Made by a program: the position numbers and the translations under genes
In this document: positions 36,828 through 45,586 of the stretch, piece after piece
Layout: every line of letters starts with the position of its first letter
Position numbering within the stretch: position 1 is the first letter of the stretch
The notes under the pieces: generated by a model
Databases searched by the model: none
What the model saw: the letters and a program-made list of their open reading frames with translations, nothing else
Told to the model about the DNA's origin: nothing
Source of the DNA: JAMZMI01 sp039970095
GTDB lineage: Bacteria > Bacteroidota > Bacteroidia > Cytophagales > Cyclobacteriaceae
Reading direction: 5' to 3'
Assembly (NCBI GenBank): GCA_039970095.1
Contig: JBDVMP010000026.1
Location: forward strand, 1 to 64,000
Length of the DNA stretch: 64,000 nt

Positions 36828-36867
36828 AAAATGCTGATGTCCGGAGTTCGGGTGTCAGCATTTTTTT
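36828..36867 (+). terminator. Intrinsic terminator after giant protein gene
   Basis: A perfect 10-bp stem, AAAATGCTGA (36828-36837) with TCAGCATTTT (36855-36864), encloses a GC-rich loop and is followed by T residues, 6 bases after the stop. The next gene begins only 12 bases later. Confidence 0.85.
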
Positions 36868-36879
36868 GATATCACTGAT

Positions 36880-38811
36880 ATGAGAATACTACTTAGCATA
36901 TTGTTTCTGGTTTCATCTTTGGCTAGGGTTTTCGCTCAGCCCGAGTGGTCTGTCAATCCGAATGACTATCAATATTCCATGACTGTGATTGCTGACCTGA
37001 GTATAGATGAGGCCTATTTGCAATCATCGCAAGATATGATAGGGGCTTTTGTGGATGGTGAACTGCGAGGTGTAGCCAATCCTCAGATATACATTCCGTC
37101 TTTGGACCGGAAGGTTGCTTTTTTGACGATTTTCAGCAATTCGGTTTCGGGCGAAACGATTCGTTTTCAACTTTATCATTCCAGTCAGGACGATGAAGTG
37201 CCTGCCATTAATGAGTTGGCTTTCGTCGACGGTGGGCAAGAAGGGCAAAATGCTGATCCCTACCTCGTAGAAAATTTGGTTTTGAAATTAGATCCGTCGA
37301 GCCCTGAAGATGTGCATGCATTTTCCGCGCCATTTACTATTTCACTTAGTTCCAATTTGATAGAGGAGGTTACGCTTTCGCTAAGTGTGGTATCCGGTCC
37401 TGTTAGTGTTGAGCGTATAGATGACACTAATCAGTTTATGGTTTCTAATGATGGAGTAGCGGGAGTAGCCACCCTGGACGCTATTGCTCCAGGTTCTGGG
37501 TATTACGATGCTGTTTCCAAAACGATAGAATTCGAGGTGTTAAAACTTGATCAGACTATTGATTTTGGCGATCTGGACGACAAGACATTTGGTGATGCAC
37601 CTTTTACCCTTGCGGCGAGTAGCAGCTCAGACCTACCTGTAAATTTTGAAGTAATAGAAGGTCCGATTTCCATTACAGATGAAACCGTCACGATTACGGG
37701 AGCAGGTGTGGCTGAAATCCGTGCCACCCAAACTGGTGATGAGAGCTTCAACCCCGCACTGAGCGTGACTCAGAGCTTTACGATCCATAAGGCAAGTCAA
37801 ACTATCACCTTTACCCCTGCGTCCATTCCCGCTATGCAGATAGACGATGCAGACTTTAGTTTGAGTGTTGCCAACACTTCGGGCGAAGACATTGCCCTGA
37901 CGGTGACAGGTCCTGCCACTGCTACTGAAAAAGAATCGAACGTTTTCACAATATCCCTAACCGGCGGCACAGGCGAAGTGACACTTACAGCAACTGCGGC
38001 AGAGTCTGCTAATTATCTTTCCACCACTGAGAGTATGAGTTTTGAGGTTTTGGAGCCCTCCGATAAGCAAAATCAAACCATATCATTTGATGAAGTCTTA
38101 GACAAAACCTATGGTGATGAGCCATTTCAGTTGAATGCAGTTAGCACATCAGGGCTTGATGTTTTGTTTTATGTAGTTCAAGGGCCAGTAAGTATTGAAG
38201 GAAATACAGTTTCCATCGAGGGAGTAGGAGAGGTTGTTGTTGGAGCTGTTCAGGAAGGAAATGATGAATATAGTCCAGCGGAAGAGGTACAAAGGAGCTT
38301 TTCGGTTGACAAGGCCAGCCAACAGATAGATTTTACTTTTGATCACGAACTCAATGAAAACTCAACTGCAGTACAGCTAGTGGCAACAGCTAGTTCGGGG
38401 CTGCCAGTTACCTTTTCTTCTTCGAATCAATTAGTGTTTTCTATTCAAGAGGGTAATGTTTTGCAGGTAAATAGTGCAGGAGAAGCGGTACTTACTGCCA
38501 GGCAAGATGGGGATGCGTTTTATCACGCTGCATCGGTGCATTTAAGTGTTGTTGTGAGTGCTGTCTTAAACCGGATGGTGCTTAAGGAATCAGTTGTTTA
38601 TCCCAACCCTGCCATTGACTATATCTCATTCGATTTACCGAATGGCACATGGGAATACCGAGTGTATAACAGTCAGGGGCAATCAATCAGTGCTGGAGTT
38701 GCGCAGAAAAACCTTGCCGTGGAAAAATGGAATGAAGGTGTCTATTTAATCGAGTTTCGAAATACTGGAGATTACGTGCACCGGGAGCGAATCGTAAAAA
38801 TTAGTCAATAA
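36880..38811 (+). CDS. T9SS-secreted protein with Ig-like repeats
   Basis: A 643-residue exported protein. The signal peptide ends FAQ (about 20). Residues 21-130 form the WSVNPNDYQYSM module also found near the C-terminus of the giant protein. Four Ig-like or MBG-like repeats follow, two of which open with DDKTFGDAPFTL (about 230) and LDKTYGDEPFQL (about 406) and end with KASQ junctions. The last 75 residues are a type IX sorting domain (VVYPNPAIDYISFDL ... VKISQ). It may be a partner or smaller relative of the giant protein; the strong terminator between them allows separate expression levels. Confidence 0.85.
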   Translation: MRILLSILFLVSSLARVFAQPEWSVNPNDYQYSMTVIADLSIDEAYLQSSQDMIGAFVDGELRGVANPQIYIPSLDRKVAFLTIFSNSVSGETIRFQLYHSSQDDEVPAINELAFVDGGQEGQNADPYLVENLVLKLDPSSPEDVHAFSAPFTISLSSNLIEEVTLSLSVVSGPVSVERIDDTNQFMVSNDGVAGVATLDAIAPGSGYYDAVSKTIEFEVLKLDQTIDFGDLDDKTFGDAPFTLAASSSSDLPVNFEVIEGPISITDETVTITGAGVAEIRATQTGDESFNPALSVTQSFTIHKASQTITFTPASIPAMQIDDADFSLSVANTSGEDIALTVTGPATATEKESNVFTISLTGGTGEVTLTATAAESANYLSTTESMSFEVLEPSDKQNQTISFDEVLDKTYGDEPFQLNAVSTSGLDVLFYVVQGPVSIEGNTVSIEGVGEVVVGAVQEGNDEYSPAEEVQRSFSVDKASQQIDFTFDHELNENSTAVQLVATASSGLPVTFSSSNQLVFSIQEGNVLQVNSAGEAVLTARQDGDAFYHAASVHLSVVVSAVLNRMVLKESVVYPNPAIDYISFDLPNGTWEYRVYNSQGQSISAGVAQKNLAVEKWNEGVYLIEFRNTGDYVHRERIVKISQ

Positions 38812-38833
38812 AAAACCCGCCGAAGCGGGTTTC
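38810..38833 (-). terminator. Terminator of MscS gene, possibly bidirectional
   Basis: The minus strand reads AAACCCGC-TTCG-GCGGGTTT then a run of T, a stable C(UUCG)G tetraloop hairpin 24 bases after the mscS-family stop. On the plus strand the hairpin overlaps the stop codon of the 643-residue protein gene and is followed by only a short T run, so it may serve both. Confidence 0.85.
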
Positions 38834-38856
38834 TAATAGTGGAAATATTTTGATGT

Positions 38857-39699
38857 TTACTTCTGATTGTGAACGTGCACATCCATTTGTGGGAACGGAA
38901 TACTAAGTCCTTCTTTGGCGAAGGTTTTATATACTTTTTCGTTCATATCGAAATGTACTGGCCACAGGTCAGAGGCCTGAGTCCATGCGCGCACTACAAA
39001 GTTGACTGAACTGTCACCCAGCGAATGCATAGCTACAAATGGTTCTGGGTCTTTCAGGATACGCTCATCTTCATTTAATAATTTCCAAAGCACTTCTTTG
39101 GCTTTGTCAGAGTCATCACCATAACCAATACCAAAGGTCCAGTCTGTTCTTCTTACGTCCTCTTGTGAAAGATTGGTGAGTTCAGAGTTTGCCAGACTAC
39201 CGTTGGGCAGATAAACCACCTTTTTGTCGAAAGTATTTACGATAGTGTAGAAAATTTGAATCTCTTTCACCGTTCCGAGATACCCTTTTGCATCCACTAC
39301 ATCACCAACTTTGAAAGGACGAAGCAATAAGATAATCACTCCTCCTGCAAAGTTTTGCAACGTGCCCTGCAATGCCAGACCAACAGCCAAACCGGCGGCA
39401 CCAAGCACTGCAACGAAACTTGTTACTTGTATACCCACCATGCCCACTACGGATATCAGTAGCATCACTTTGAGCAAAACGCTAAAAAGTGTTTTGAGGA
39501 AAGGGGTTAGCGACGGGTCGAAATTTCTTTTGGTCATTACCTTTCCCAAGGTTTTGGTTATGATATTGATAATCCAAAGACCAATAATAAGTGTGAGGAT
39601 GGCCAAAACTAATTTTGGGCCGTATTCCATGACGTATTCCATGGCTATAGCAGATAGGTCAAATACTTTATCTACTTGTTCTGAAACTTGTTCTTCCAT
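38857..39699 (-). CDS. MscS-family mechanosensitive channel
   Basis: A 280-residue protein of the small-conductance group: three membrane helices, of which the pore helix contains VLGAAGLAVGLALQGTLQNF (about 94-113), and the MscS beta domain with RPFKVGDVVDAKGYLGTV (about 126-143). The C-terminal alpha/beta vestibule ends in FPQMDVHVHNQK. It opens under membrane tension and releases solutes during osmotic downshock. Confidence 0.93.
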   Translation of the reverse strand: MEEQVSEQVDKVFDLSAIAMEYVMEYGPKLVLAILTLIIGLWIINIITKTLGKVMTKRNFDPSLTPFLKTLFSVLLKVMLLISVVGMVGIQVTSFVAVLGAAGLAVGLALQGTLQNFAGGVIILLLRPFKVGDVVDAKGYLGTVKEIQIFYTIVNTFDKKVVYLPNGSLANSELTNLSQEDVRRTDWTFGIGYGDDSDKAKEVLWKLLNEDERILKDPEPFVAMHSLGDSSVNFVVRAWTQASDLWPVHFDMNEKVYKTFAKEGLSIPFPQMDVHVHNQK

Positions 39700-39735
39700 T
39701 GTTTTTAGTTAAGTGATTTAAATATCTTTTCTGAT

Positions 39736-40098
39736 TTAATCTTCCGGATAAGGGATGTATATAAAATTGGTAAATTCCCTATCTACAACAAATAGACAAC
39801 AAAACTCATCGGGGTTCTTGTATGTCTCGATGAATTTGGCTTTATCCTCGATTAACCCTCTTTGGAGAAACTCTTCAACGAAGGAGGCATAATAATTCCA
39901 GTCGTTTTCGAGCTTCCCGGCCTCATAAAGCAGTTGACCGATTGGGAGGTCTTCTTTACTTATTGGGAATACCGGGTACTCCGAAAAGCCCTTCTTCCTG
40001 ATCATGTATGAGCCTTCTTTAAGGTATTCTGAAACTTTCACAAAATCGCTAGAGATTTTGCCGAGGTATTTTGGATCTAAAGTTGGATCGTTTTGCAT
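39736..40098 (-). CDS. Conserved small cytoplasmic protein, unknown
   Basis: A 120-residue soluble acidic protein without signal peptide or membrane segment. Visible features are EYPVFPISKEDLPIGQLLYE (about 40-59) and a Cys pair in DEFCCLFVVD near the C-terminus. I do not recognise a domain. It lies 36 bases upstream of the MscS gene on the same strand, so cotranscription is possible. Confidence 0.65.
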   Translation of the reverse strand: MQNDPTLDPKYLGKISSDFVKVSEYLKEGSYMIRKKGFSEYPVFPISKEDLPIGQLLYEAGKLENDWNYYASFVEEFLQRGLIEDKAKFIETYKNPDEFCCLFVVDREFTNFIYIPYPED

Positions 40099-40264
40099 TT
40101 CACTTTGCGATTATCAAACATTTATACTCGGTTAATGTTTGGGTGGATTAAAAAAAAACAAATGTCTGACTGCTGTCAGGTTATTCGTATTCAAGGCAAA
40201 AGAATACCCAATTCTTAGCTTTTTCAATTATGGAATGAAAAATATTAGAAACTGCTGGTAAGCT

Positions 40265-42172
40265 TCAATTGTCAGAAACAGGAATGGTAAATGTGACTTT
40301 CGTCCCTTTGCTTCCGTCGATGGTCAGCGTTCCTCCATTTTTTTCTATAAAATCTTTGCACATCAAAAGACCAATTCCTGAACCTTTTTCTTGCGCAGTA
40401 CCATTTCTGGTGAGCGATTTTCCATGGTTCATGATTTGATCGATCATTTTTACGGGCATGCCAATACCCGTGTCTTCAATGGAGATGTGTGATAGCGTGC
40501 CGGTCGACATAGCAGAGATGTTGATTTGACCATTTTTTGGAGTAAATTTTATTGAGTTGTGAAGCAGGTTTCTCACGATAAATTCAACCATATCTTTATC
40601 GCCGTAGAGTATCGCTTCGTCAATCTCCGGGTCTACCGAAAGCTTTATTTTTTTCTCTTCTATCAATAGTGAGAATAGCTTGACTGATTTGTCCAGCGCT
40701 TTTCTGAAATCGATTTTAGTTGGCAGGAAAGTGAGACTGTCCTGCTGAAGCCTTGACCAGAGCAGCAGGTTATCCATCAGAAGCGTGAGGTTTTGTAGTG
40801 AAGATCTGGTTTTGTCGCTTAGTTCAGAGAGTTCTTCTTTTGAGAGCTTGTTGTAGTGATTGATAAACAGGTTGAGGTAAGAGTCAACAGTTGTTAGAGG
40901 GCTTTTCAGTTCATGGGAAATGATCGAGAAAAGTTTGGATTTGACCTGGTTTAGCTCTCGCAATTCACTTTCCGAAAGTTTGAGTTGGTGGAGTGTGTCT
41001 TCCAGTTCCCTGGTTCTTGCTTTTACCTGAACCTCCAGGTCATTGCGCTGCATTTCAATGAGCCGTTTTTTCTCTATTTCCTTTTCGCGAGCAAGCTTTT
41101 CTTTTTCAATTTTCTCATTGGCCAGCATCTTTCGGGTTCTGTTTAACCTGTTGGAAAGGCCCAACGAAAACAGCACTACTTGAGCCACAGCGCCTATTTG
41201 TACAATATATCGAGTTATGAAATTGTCGGGCAAATAGCTCAACTCGCGGAGGATGAACAGTACCCCACCTATATTGAATAGGGCGAAAGCAACAAGGAAC
41301 CAAAGTGCGGGCTTATATCCTTTTCGGTAAACTACAATGCTGGTTACAATGATGGATGTCATGGTGATAGCTCCGAGTGTACCAATGACATAATTGGTTT
41401 CTACCAGCAAGTGTCCGATTTCCAGCCAGCTGATGAGCCACATAACCAAAGGAGCCACATACAGCAGAAGCAGCCCAGTGAAAAAATTATGAAAATGAGG
41501 AACATACTGGTTGGTGTGTAGGTATGTTCTGGTGAAAAGAATCCTGCTGACATTCGTTAGCGGAATTATCAACGCAAAAAAGTATGCATTCCAGTGAGGC
41601 CTTGAGGGCCATAAATGCTCATAAGTAAACCCATAATAGAATGCCATATACATACCAAAACCAAAAATGGAAAGGACATACCATAGATAACTTTGGTCTT
41701 TCACAGCAAAGTAAATCATCAGGTTGTACAGCGCCATGACGATCACTATTCCGAAGAAAAGGCCATGTGCAAGCAGTCGCCGACGCTCCTGTTCTCTCCA
41801 TTCATGTGAGGAGTATTCTTTCACTTCTGATGTACTCAGATTAAACAAAGGGTGGTTTCCGTTTACTTTGATCAGGAGAGTGTCGCCATGGGTTTCAAGA
41901 ATATTTTTGTGAGAAAAATAAGCCTTGTTTTTGCCAGCTATCAGTGTGCCGGTTTCCTGAATGCCATCAGGAGTATAAGCTTTGATTTGCCCCCATCCCG
42001 ACAGTTCGAGGAACGCTGTTGATTCCTTCGGAACGATCTCGGTCCAATACCAGACTTCACTGGAAAAATGAGATGAATCAGCTCGATCTCTCATCAAACT
42101 GTCCAGGTACAATTCCTGAGCAGCCGAGGAGTAGCAGAGAATTATTAGCAATCCAAAACCCCAATTCTTCAT
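40265..42172 (-). CDS. 7TMR-DISM sensor histidine kinase
   Basis: A 635-residue membrane kinase. A signal peptide and a periplasmic 7TMR-DISMED2 domain (about 20-130) are followed by seven membrane helices (about 135-350), a coiled coil (about 355-410), HisKA with phospho-acceptor H420 in FSIISHELKSPL, and an HATPase with N box RNLLHNSIKFTP, G1 EDTGIGMP and G2 GSGIGLLMC. DISM sensors are thought to bind small ligands or glycans outside the membrane. It is divergent, by 67 bases, from the LytTR response regulator gene, its probable partner. Confidence 0.93.
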   Translation of the reverse strand: MKNWGFGLLIILCYSSAAQELYLDSLMRDRADSSHFSSEVWYWTEIVPKESTAFLELSGWGQIKAYTPDGIQETGTLIAGKNKAYFSHKNILETHGDTLLIKVNGNHPLFNLSTSEVKEYSSHEWREQERRRLLAHGLFFGIVIVMALYNLMIYFAVKDQSYLWYVLSIFGFGMYMAFYYGFTYEHLWPSRPHWNAYFFALIIPLTNVSRILFTRTYLHTNQYVPHFHNFFTGLLLLYVAPLVMWLISWLEIGHLLVETNYVIGTLGAITMTSIIVTSIVVYRKGYKPALWFLVAFALFNIGGVLFILRELSYLPDNFITRYIVQIGAVAQVVLFSLGLSNRLNRTRKMLANEKIEKEKLAREKEIEKKRLIEMQRNDLEVQVKARTRELEDTLHQLKLSESELRELNQVKSKLFSIISHELKSPLTTVDSYLNLFINHYNKLSKEELSELSDKTRSSLQNLTLLMDNLLLWSRLQQDSLTFLPTKIDFRKALDKSVKLFSLLIEEKKIKLSVDPEIDEAILYGDKDMVEFIVRNLLHNSIKFTPKNGQINISAMSTGTLSHISIEDTGIGMPVKMIDQIMNHGKSLTRNGTAQEKGSGIGLLMCKDFIEKNGGTLTIDGSKGTKVTFTIPVSDN

Positions 42173-42239
42173 TTAGTGAATTTATCAGTTGCAATTTAAT
42201 CGCAGGTAGTAAGTTGAAAAATTATACTTACTTTGAACC

Positions 42240-42968
42240 ATGTCGGAAGAAAAAACCAGGATATTAATAGCCGAAGATGACTTTGTGGTAGCAAAGAATC
42301 TAAAATTTACTCTGGCCGAGCGAGGTTATGATATTCTGGGTATTTGTGAGTCAGGAGAAGAACTACTCCAAATGTTGGGGCAAAACCCACCTGATATTAC
42401 CATTATGGATATCAATCTGGCGGGTTTGTTGGATGGAGTAGAAGTGACTTCTCTCATCAAAAACAAAACCAACATTCCGGTCCTCTATCTCACCTCAGAC
42501 CGTGATCAGTCCACGTTGGAAAGAGCCAAGCTAACCAATCCAGATGGCTACCTGATCAAACCATTTGACGATGATGAACTTGTTTCGGCCATTGAGATCG
42601 CGCTGCATCGCCATCATTTGAGTTCGGGTTACCAAAAGGAAAACAGTCTGGTAAGTGAGTCGCACTTATTCGTGAAAGTGAAAAACAGACTGGAAAAGGT
42701 GAAATTTGAGGATGTGCTCTATTTGGAAGCCAATGACATCTACTCCAAGCTAGTTACCGGAAACAATAACTACATACTGAGCTATTCGCTCAAAACACTC
42801 GAAGATAAATTGCCAGACCAACAGTTTATGCGTGTGCATAGATCATATATCGTGAATGTAGATCATATCAATGCCATCGAGGATAACTATATTTTGATTT
42901 CGGGTAAGAACATTCCGATAGGTAAAACATACAGAGACGGCCTTATGAAGCGCCTTTCCATAATATAA
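42240..42968 (+). CDS. LytTR-family response regulator
   Basis: A 242-residue regulator: receiver domain (1-120) with acidic pocket ED at 12-14, phospho-acceptor D57 in IMDINLAG and conserved Lys in YLIKPFDDDE, then a LytTR DNA-binding domain (about 142-240: VKFEDVLYLEANDIYSKL, then FMRVHRSYIVNVDHI). LytTR proteins bind pairs of short direct repeats about 21-22 bp apart. Just such a pair stands between this gene and the symporter operon that follows. Confidence 0.95.
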   Translation: MSEEKTRILIAEDDFVVAKNLKFTLAERGYDILGICESGEELLQMLGQNPPDITIMDINLAGLLDGVEVTSLIKNKTNIPVLYLTSDRDQSTLERAKLTNPDGYLIKPFDDDELVSAIEIALHRHHLSSGYQKENSLVSESHLFVKVKNRLEKVKFEDVLYLEANDIYSKLVTGNNNYILSYSLKTLEDKLPDQQFMRVHRSYIVNVDHINAIEDNYILISGKNIPIGKTYRDGLMKRLSII

Positions 42969-42997
42969 ATACCGTAAAACAAACCATCATTTAAATA

Positions 42998-43016
42998 GTG
43001 AAAATATCATTTTCAC
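42998..43016. promoter_or_regulatory. Inverted repeat downstream of LytTR gene
   Basis: GTGAAAATATCATTTTCAC is a perfect inverted repeat with 8-base arms and a 3-base spacer, 29 bases after the regulator stop. No T tract follows, so an operator is more likely than a terminator. Confidence 0.4.
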
Positions 43017-43065
43017 AACAAATTGCATTTGAATTGAGGTATTTTCATCCACCTCGACATTCCTT

Positions 43066-43097
43066 CCGTTCACCTTGAAAAAACCGGACGTTCACCT
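43066..43097 (+). promoter_or_regulatory. Tandem LytTR-type binding site
   Basis: CCGTTCACCT (43066-43075) and ACGTTCACCT (43088-43097) form a direct repeat with a 22-bp period. The elements fit most of the known LytTR half-site pattern ([TA][AC][CA]GTTN[AG][TG]), differing in the last base. They lie 59 bases before the symporter start, leaving room for a promoter. Confidence 0.7.
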
Positions 43098-43156
43098 GAC
43101 TTTGCTTTTTAGAACCCAGATATAAATAAATATTCGAAGCTGAAAAAACCGAATTA

Positions 43157-44653
43157 ATGGCTTCTGATAGTTTCTCTGGGTATGTGTGGATTGCGACATG
43201 TTTTTACATGGCGTTCATTTTGTTCTTTGTGATTAGAGGAGCGTTAAAAACCAAGAGTATTTCAGATTATGCCCTTGGTAATATTTCATTTTCACCAGCA
43301 GCCGTTGGTTTGTCGCTGGCGGCATCTATGACCAGCGCCGCAACATTCATCATCAATCCTGGCTTCATTGCATTCTACGGCATCAGTGGTTTTATTTCCT
43401 TTGGTTTGGTGCTGTCCGTGTCTGCTATGATTTCATTGGTGGTCATTACCAAGGGGTTCAGGAAAATAGGCACGTCTGTACAGGCGCTTACCATGGCGCA
43501 GTGGATTGGCAACAGGTACGAAAACAAGAACTATGCACTGTTTTTTGGCTTTGTGTCTATGCTGTTGATCACATTCGTTGTGCTCATTTGTGTTGGGTTA
43601 AGTAAGCTTTTGTCCACAGCGCTTAATGTGAGCGAGTTTGCTGTTTTGATTGGCACAGTAGTTTTTGTGTTTGGTTATATGATGTTCGGTGGAGCCAACT
43701 CAATGGTATATACCAACATGATTCAGGCCTTGTTGATGCTGGTGGTGGCCATCATATTACTCACCTCTGGTTATGAACATTTCGAAAATGGTGTAGCTGG
43801 CTTCCTTGCCAAGCTGGCAGCTATTGATCCCAATCTTTCCAATGTGAAAAACCCTGATAGCCCGCTGTTCCGTGATTTCTTTGAAATCATTTTTTGTCAG
43901 GTAGTAGTGGGTGTGGCTATCGTGTGTCAACCACACATTATCACCAAATCTTTGTTGCTAAAAAACGAAAACCAGGTCAATAGATTTCTTTTTATTGGTA
44001 TTGCCGTTGAGCTACTCTTTTTTCTTGTGGTATTTGTCGGGCTCTATGCAAGGTTGGAATTCCCCGGTTTGACAGCAGATGGGCAGCCGCTCAGCCTTGA
44101 TGGGATTTTGTCCGCATATGTTGTCAGAAAGTTTTCAGTAGGCATTGGAATTATTGTTATTATGGGGTTGATTTCTGCGGGCTTGTCTACGCTGGAGGGG
44201 CTCATTCAAAGTTTGAGTACTACGGTGACTCAGGATGTAATCAGGCCTCTTTTCGGGGAGCCAAAAATGAATCCAATATTACTCAATAGACTCACTATTG
44301 CCATTTTGGCCATTGTTTCAGGGGTATTCAGTTACCGGCAGCTTGTCGCACCTGATTTGAGTGTCGCCATCTTTGCGCAAAATGGCGTTTATGCATATTT
44401 CTCAGCGGCATTTGTGCCAGTGCTTTTTGGCACTTTTATGAAAAATGTGCCGCTGTATGTGCCTTTTTCAAGCTCAATTGGTGCTATCATAATCCATTTT
44501 ACGGTTTATTATGGCCGGCTTACCTCTTATATGCAACTTGAAATACGCAATCCGGCCATTGCCTCCACCATGGCTATACTGGGGTCCGTTGTGATAGGTT
44601 TGGCTTTGTTAGCATATTCCAGATCGAAAGAAAAAAAGGTCTCCATAGCATGA
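43157..44653 (+). CDS. Sodium/solute symporter (SSS family)
   Basis: A 498-residue protein with about 13 membrane helices and the LeuT-type SSS signature: SLAASMTSAATFIINPGFIA near 52-71 in the first core helix, and SAGLSTLEGLIQSLSTTVTQD near 342-362, with the Ser/Thr pair that binds sodium. It would import an unknown solute, perhaps a carboxylate, with Na+. It is the first gene of the operon behind the LytTR-type site and overlaps the following hydrolase gene by 4 bases (ATGA). Confidence 0.92.
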   Translation: MASDSFSGYVWIATCFYMAFILFFVIRGALKTKSISDYALGNISFSPAAVGLSLAASMTSAATFIINPGFIAFYGISGFISFGLVLSVSAMISLVVITKGFRKIGTSVQALTMAQWIGNRYENKNYALFFGFVSMLLITFVVLICVGLSKLLSTALNVSEFAVLIGTVVFVFGYMMFGGANSMVYTNMIQALLMLVVAIILLTSGYEHFENGVAGFLAKLAAIDPNLSNVKNPDSPLFRDFFEIIFCQVVVGVAIVCQPHIITKSLLLKNENQVNRFLFIGIAVELLFFLVVFVGLYARLEFPGLTADGQPLSLDGILSAYVVRKFSVGIGIIVIMGLISAGLSTLEGLIQSLSTTVTQDVIRPLFGEPKMNPILLNRLTIAILAIVSGVFSYRQLVAPDLSVAIFAQNGVYAYFSAAFVPVLFGTFMKNVPLYVPFSSSIGAIIIHFTVYYGRLTSYMQLEIRNPAIASTMAILGSVVIGLALLAYSRSKEKKVSIA

Positions 44654-45582
44654 AAAGAGAACTGACGATATTATTGATATTAACCTGCATGATCGCTTTT
44701 GCACAAAATGATGAGCTACGGCCATCGTATAAGTACACCGTAGAAAAAGTAGCCATTTCAAATAATGTAGAACTGGCCTATGTAGATGAGGGTGCTGCTG
44801 ATGCCCCCGTTCTGCTGATGGTACACGGACTTGGCGGCTACATCAAAAACTGGTATCCAACCATAGATGGCTTAAAGGATAGTTTCAGGTGCATAGCCAT
44901 AGATCTTCCTGGTTACGGTCTATCCACAATTCAGGATTTCAACGAAGATGACTATATGGCGTTTTTTGCCAAATCGGTAGTTGATTTTGTAAACAAACTA
45001 GGCTTGACTGAAGTGACGCTCATGGGACATTCTATGGGAGGTCAGGTGAGCGTGATAGTAGCACTAAATAACCCTGAGTGGCTTAAAAACTTAATCCTGG
45101 CCGCTCCTGCGGGATTTGAACAATTTACGGATCAGGAAGGAGCAGCATTGAAGCAGTTTGCTTCTGCAACGGCTATCATGAATCATACCGAGGATCAGAT
45201 TCGGGCGGCTTATCTGGTCAATTTTGTTGACATGCCTGATTTAGGCGAAGAAATGATACAGGACAGGATCAAGGCCAGGCAAGCTGATTGGTTTGGTGCC
45301 TATGCCATGGTTCGTGAGATGGGCGTGAGGGGAATGTTAGACCATCCCGTACTTCAGGATTTGAATAAAATTCAGGTTCCAACCCTTGTGATATTTGGTG
45401 AGAACGACCTTTTGATACCCAACAAGTATTTGCATCCTGAGCTGACCACTGGTCAGATCGCGGATATCGGAAATAAAATACCAAAAGTGAAAATTGAATT
45501 GATCGAAGCTGCCGGGCACATGTTGCAAATGGACAACCCGGCACGCTTCAATCTTATTGTTAAACAATCGTTAACCTACTAA
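44650..45582 (+). CDS. Exported alpha/beta hydrolase
   Basis: A 310-residue protein with a signal peptide (ELTILLILTCMIAFAQ, cleavage after residue 19) and an alpha/beta hydrolase fold. VHGLGGYIKNW at 58-68 gives the oxyanion loop, GHSMG at 126-130 holds nucleophile S128, GENDLLIP supplies the acid, and AAGHMLQMDNP the histidine. It should be a periplasmic or lipid-linked esterase or lactonase. Position between the symporter and the TonB receptor suggests it cleaves the imported compound before inner-membrane transport. Confidence 0.9.
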   Translation: MKRELTILLILTCMIAFAQNDELRPSYKYTVEKVAISNNVELAYVDEGAADAPVLLMVHGLGGYIKNWYPTIDGLKDSFRCIAIDLPGYGLSTIQDFNEDDYMAFFAKSVVDFVNKLGLTEVTLMGHSMGGQVSVIVALNNPEWLKNLILAAPAGFEQFTDQEGAALKQFASATAIMNHTEDQIRAAYLVNFVDMPDLGEEMIQDRIKARQADWFGAYAMVREMGVRGMLDHPVLQDLNKIQVPTLVIFGENDLLIPNKYLHPELTTGQIADIGNKIPKVKIELIEAAGHMLQMDNPARFNLIVKQSLTY

Positions 45583-45586
45583 AGTT

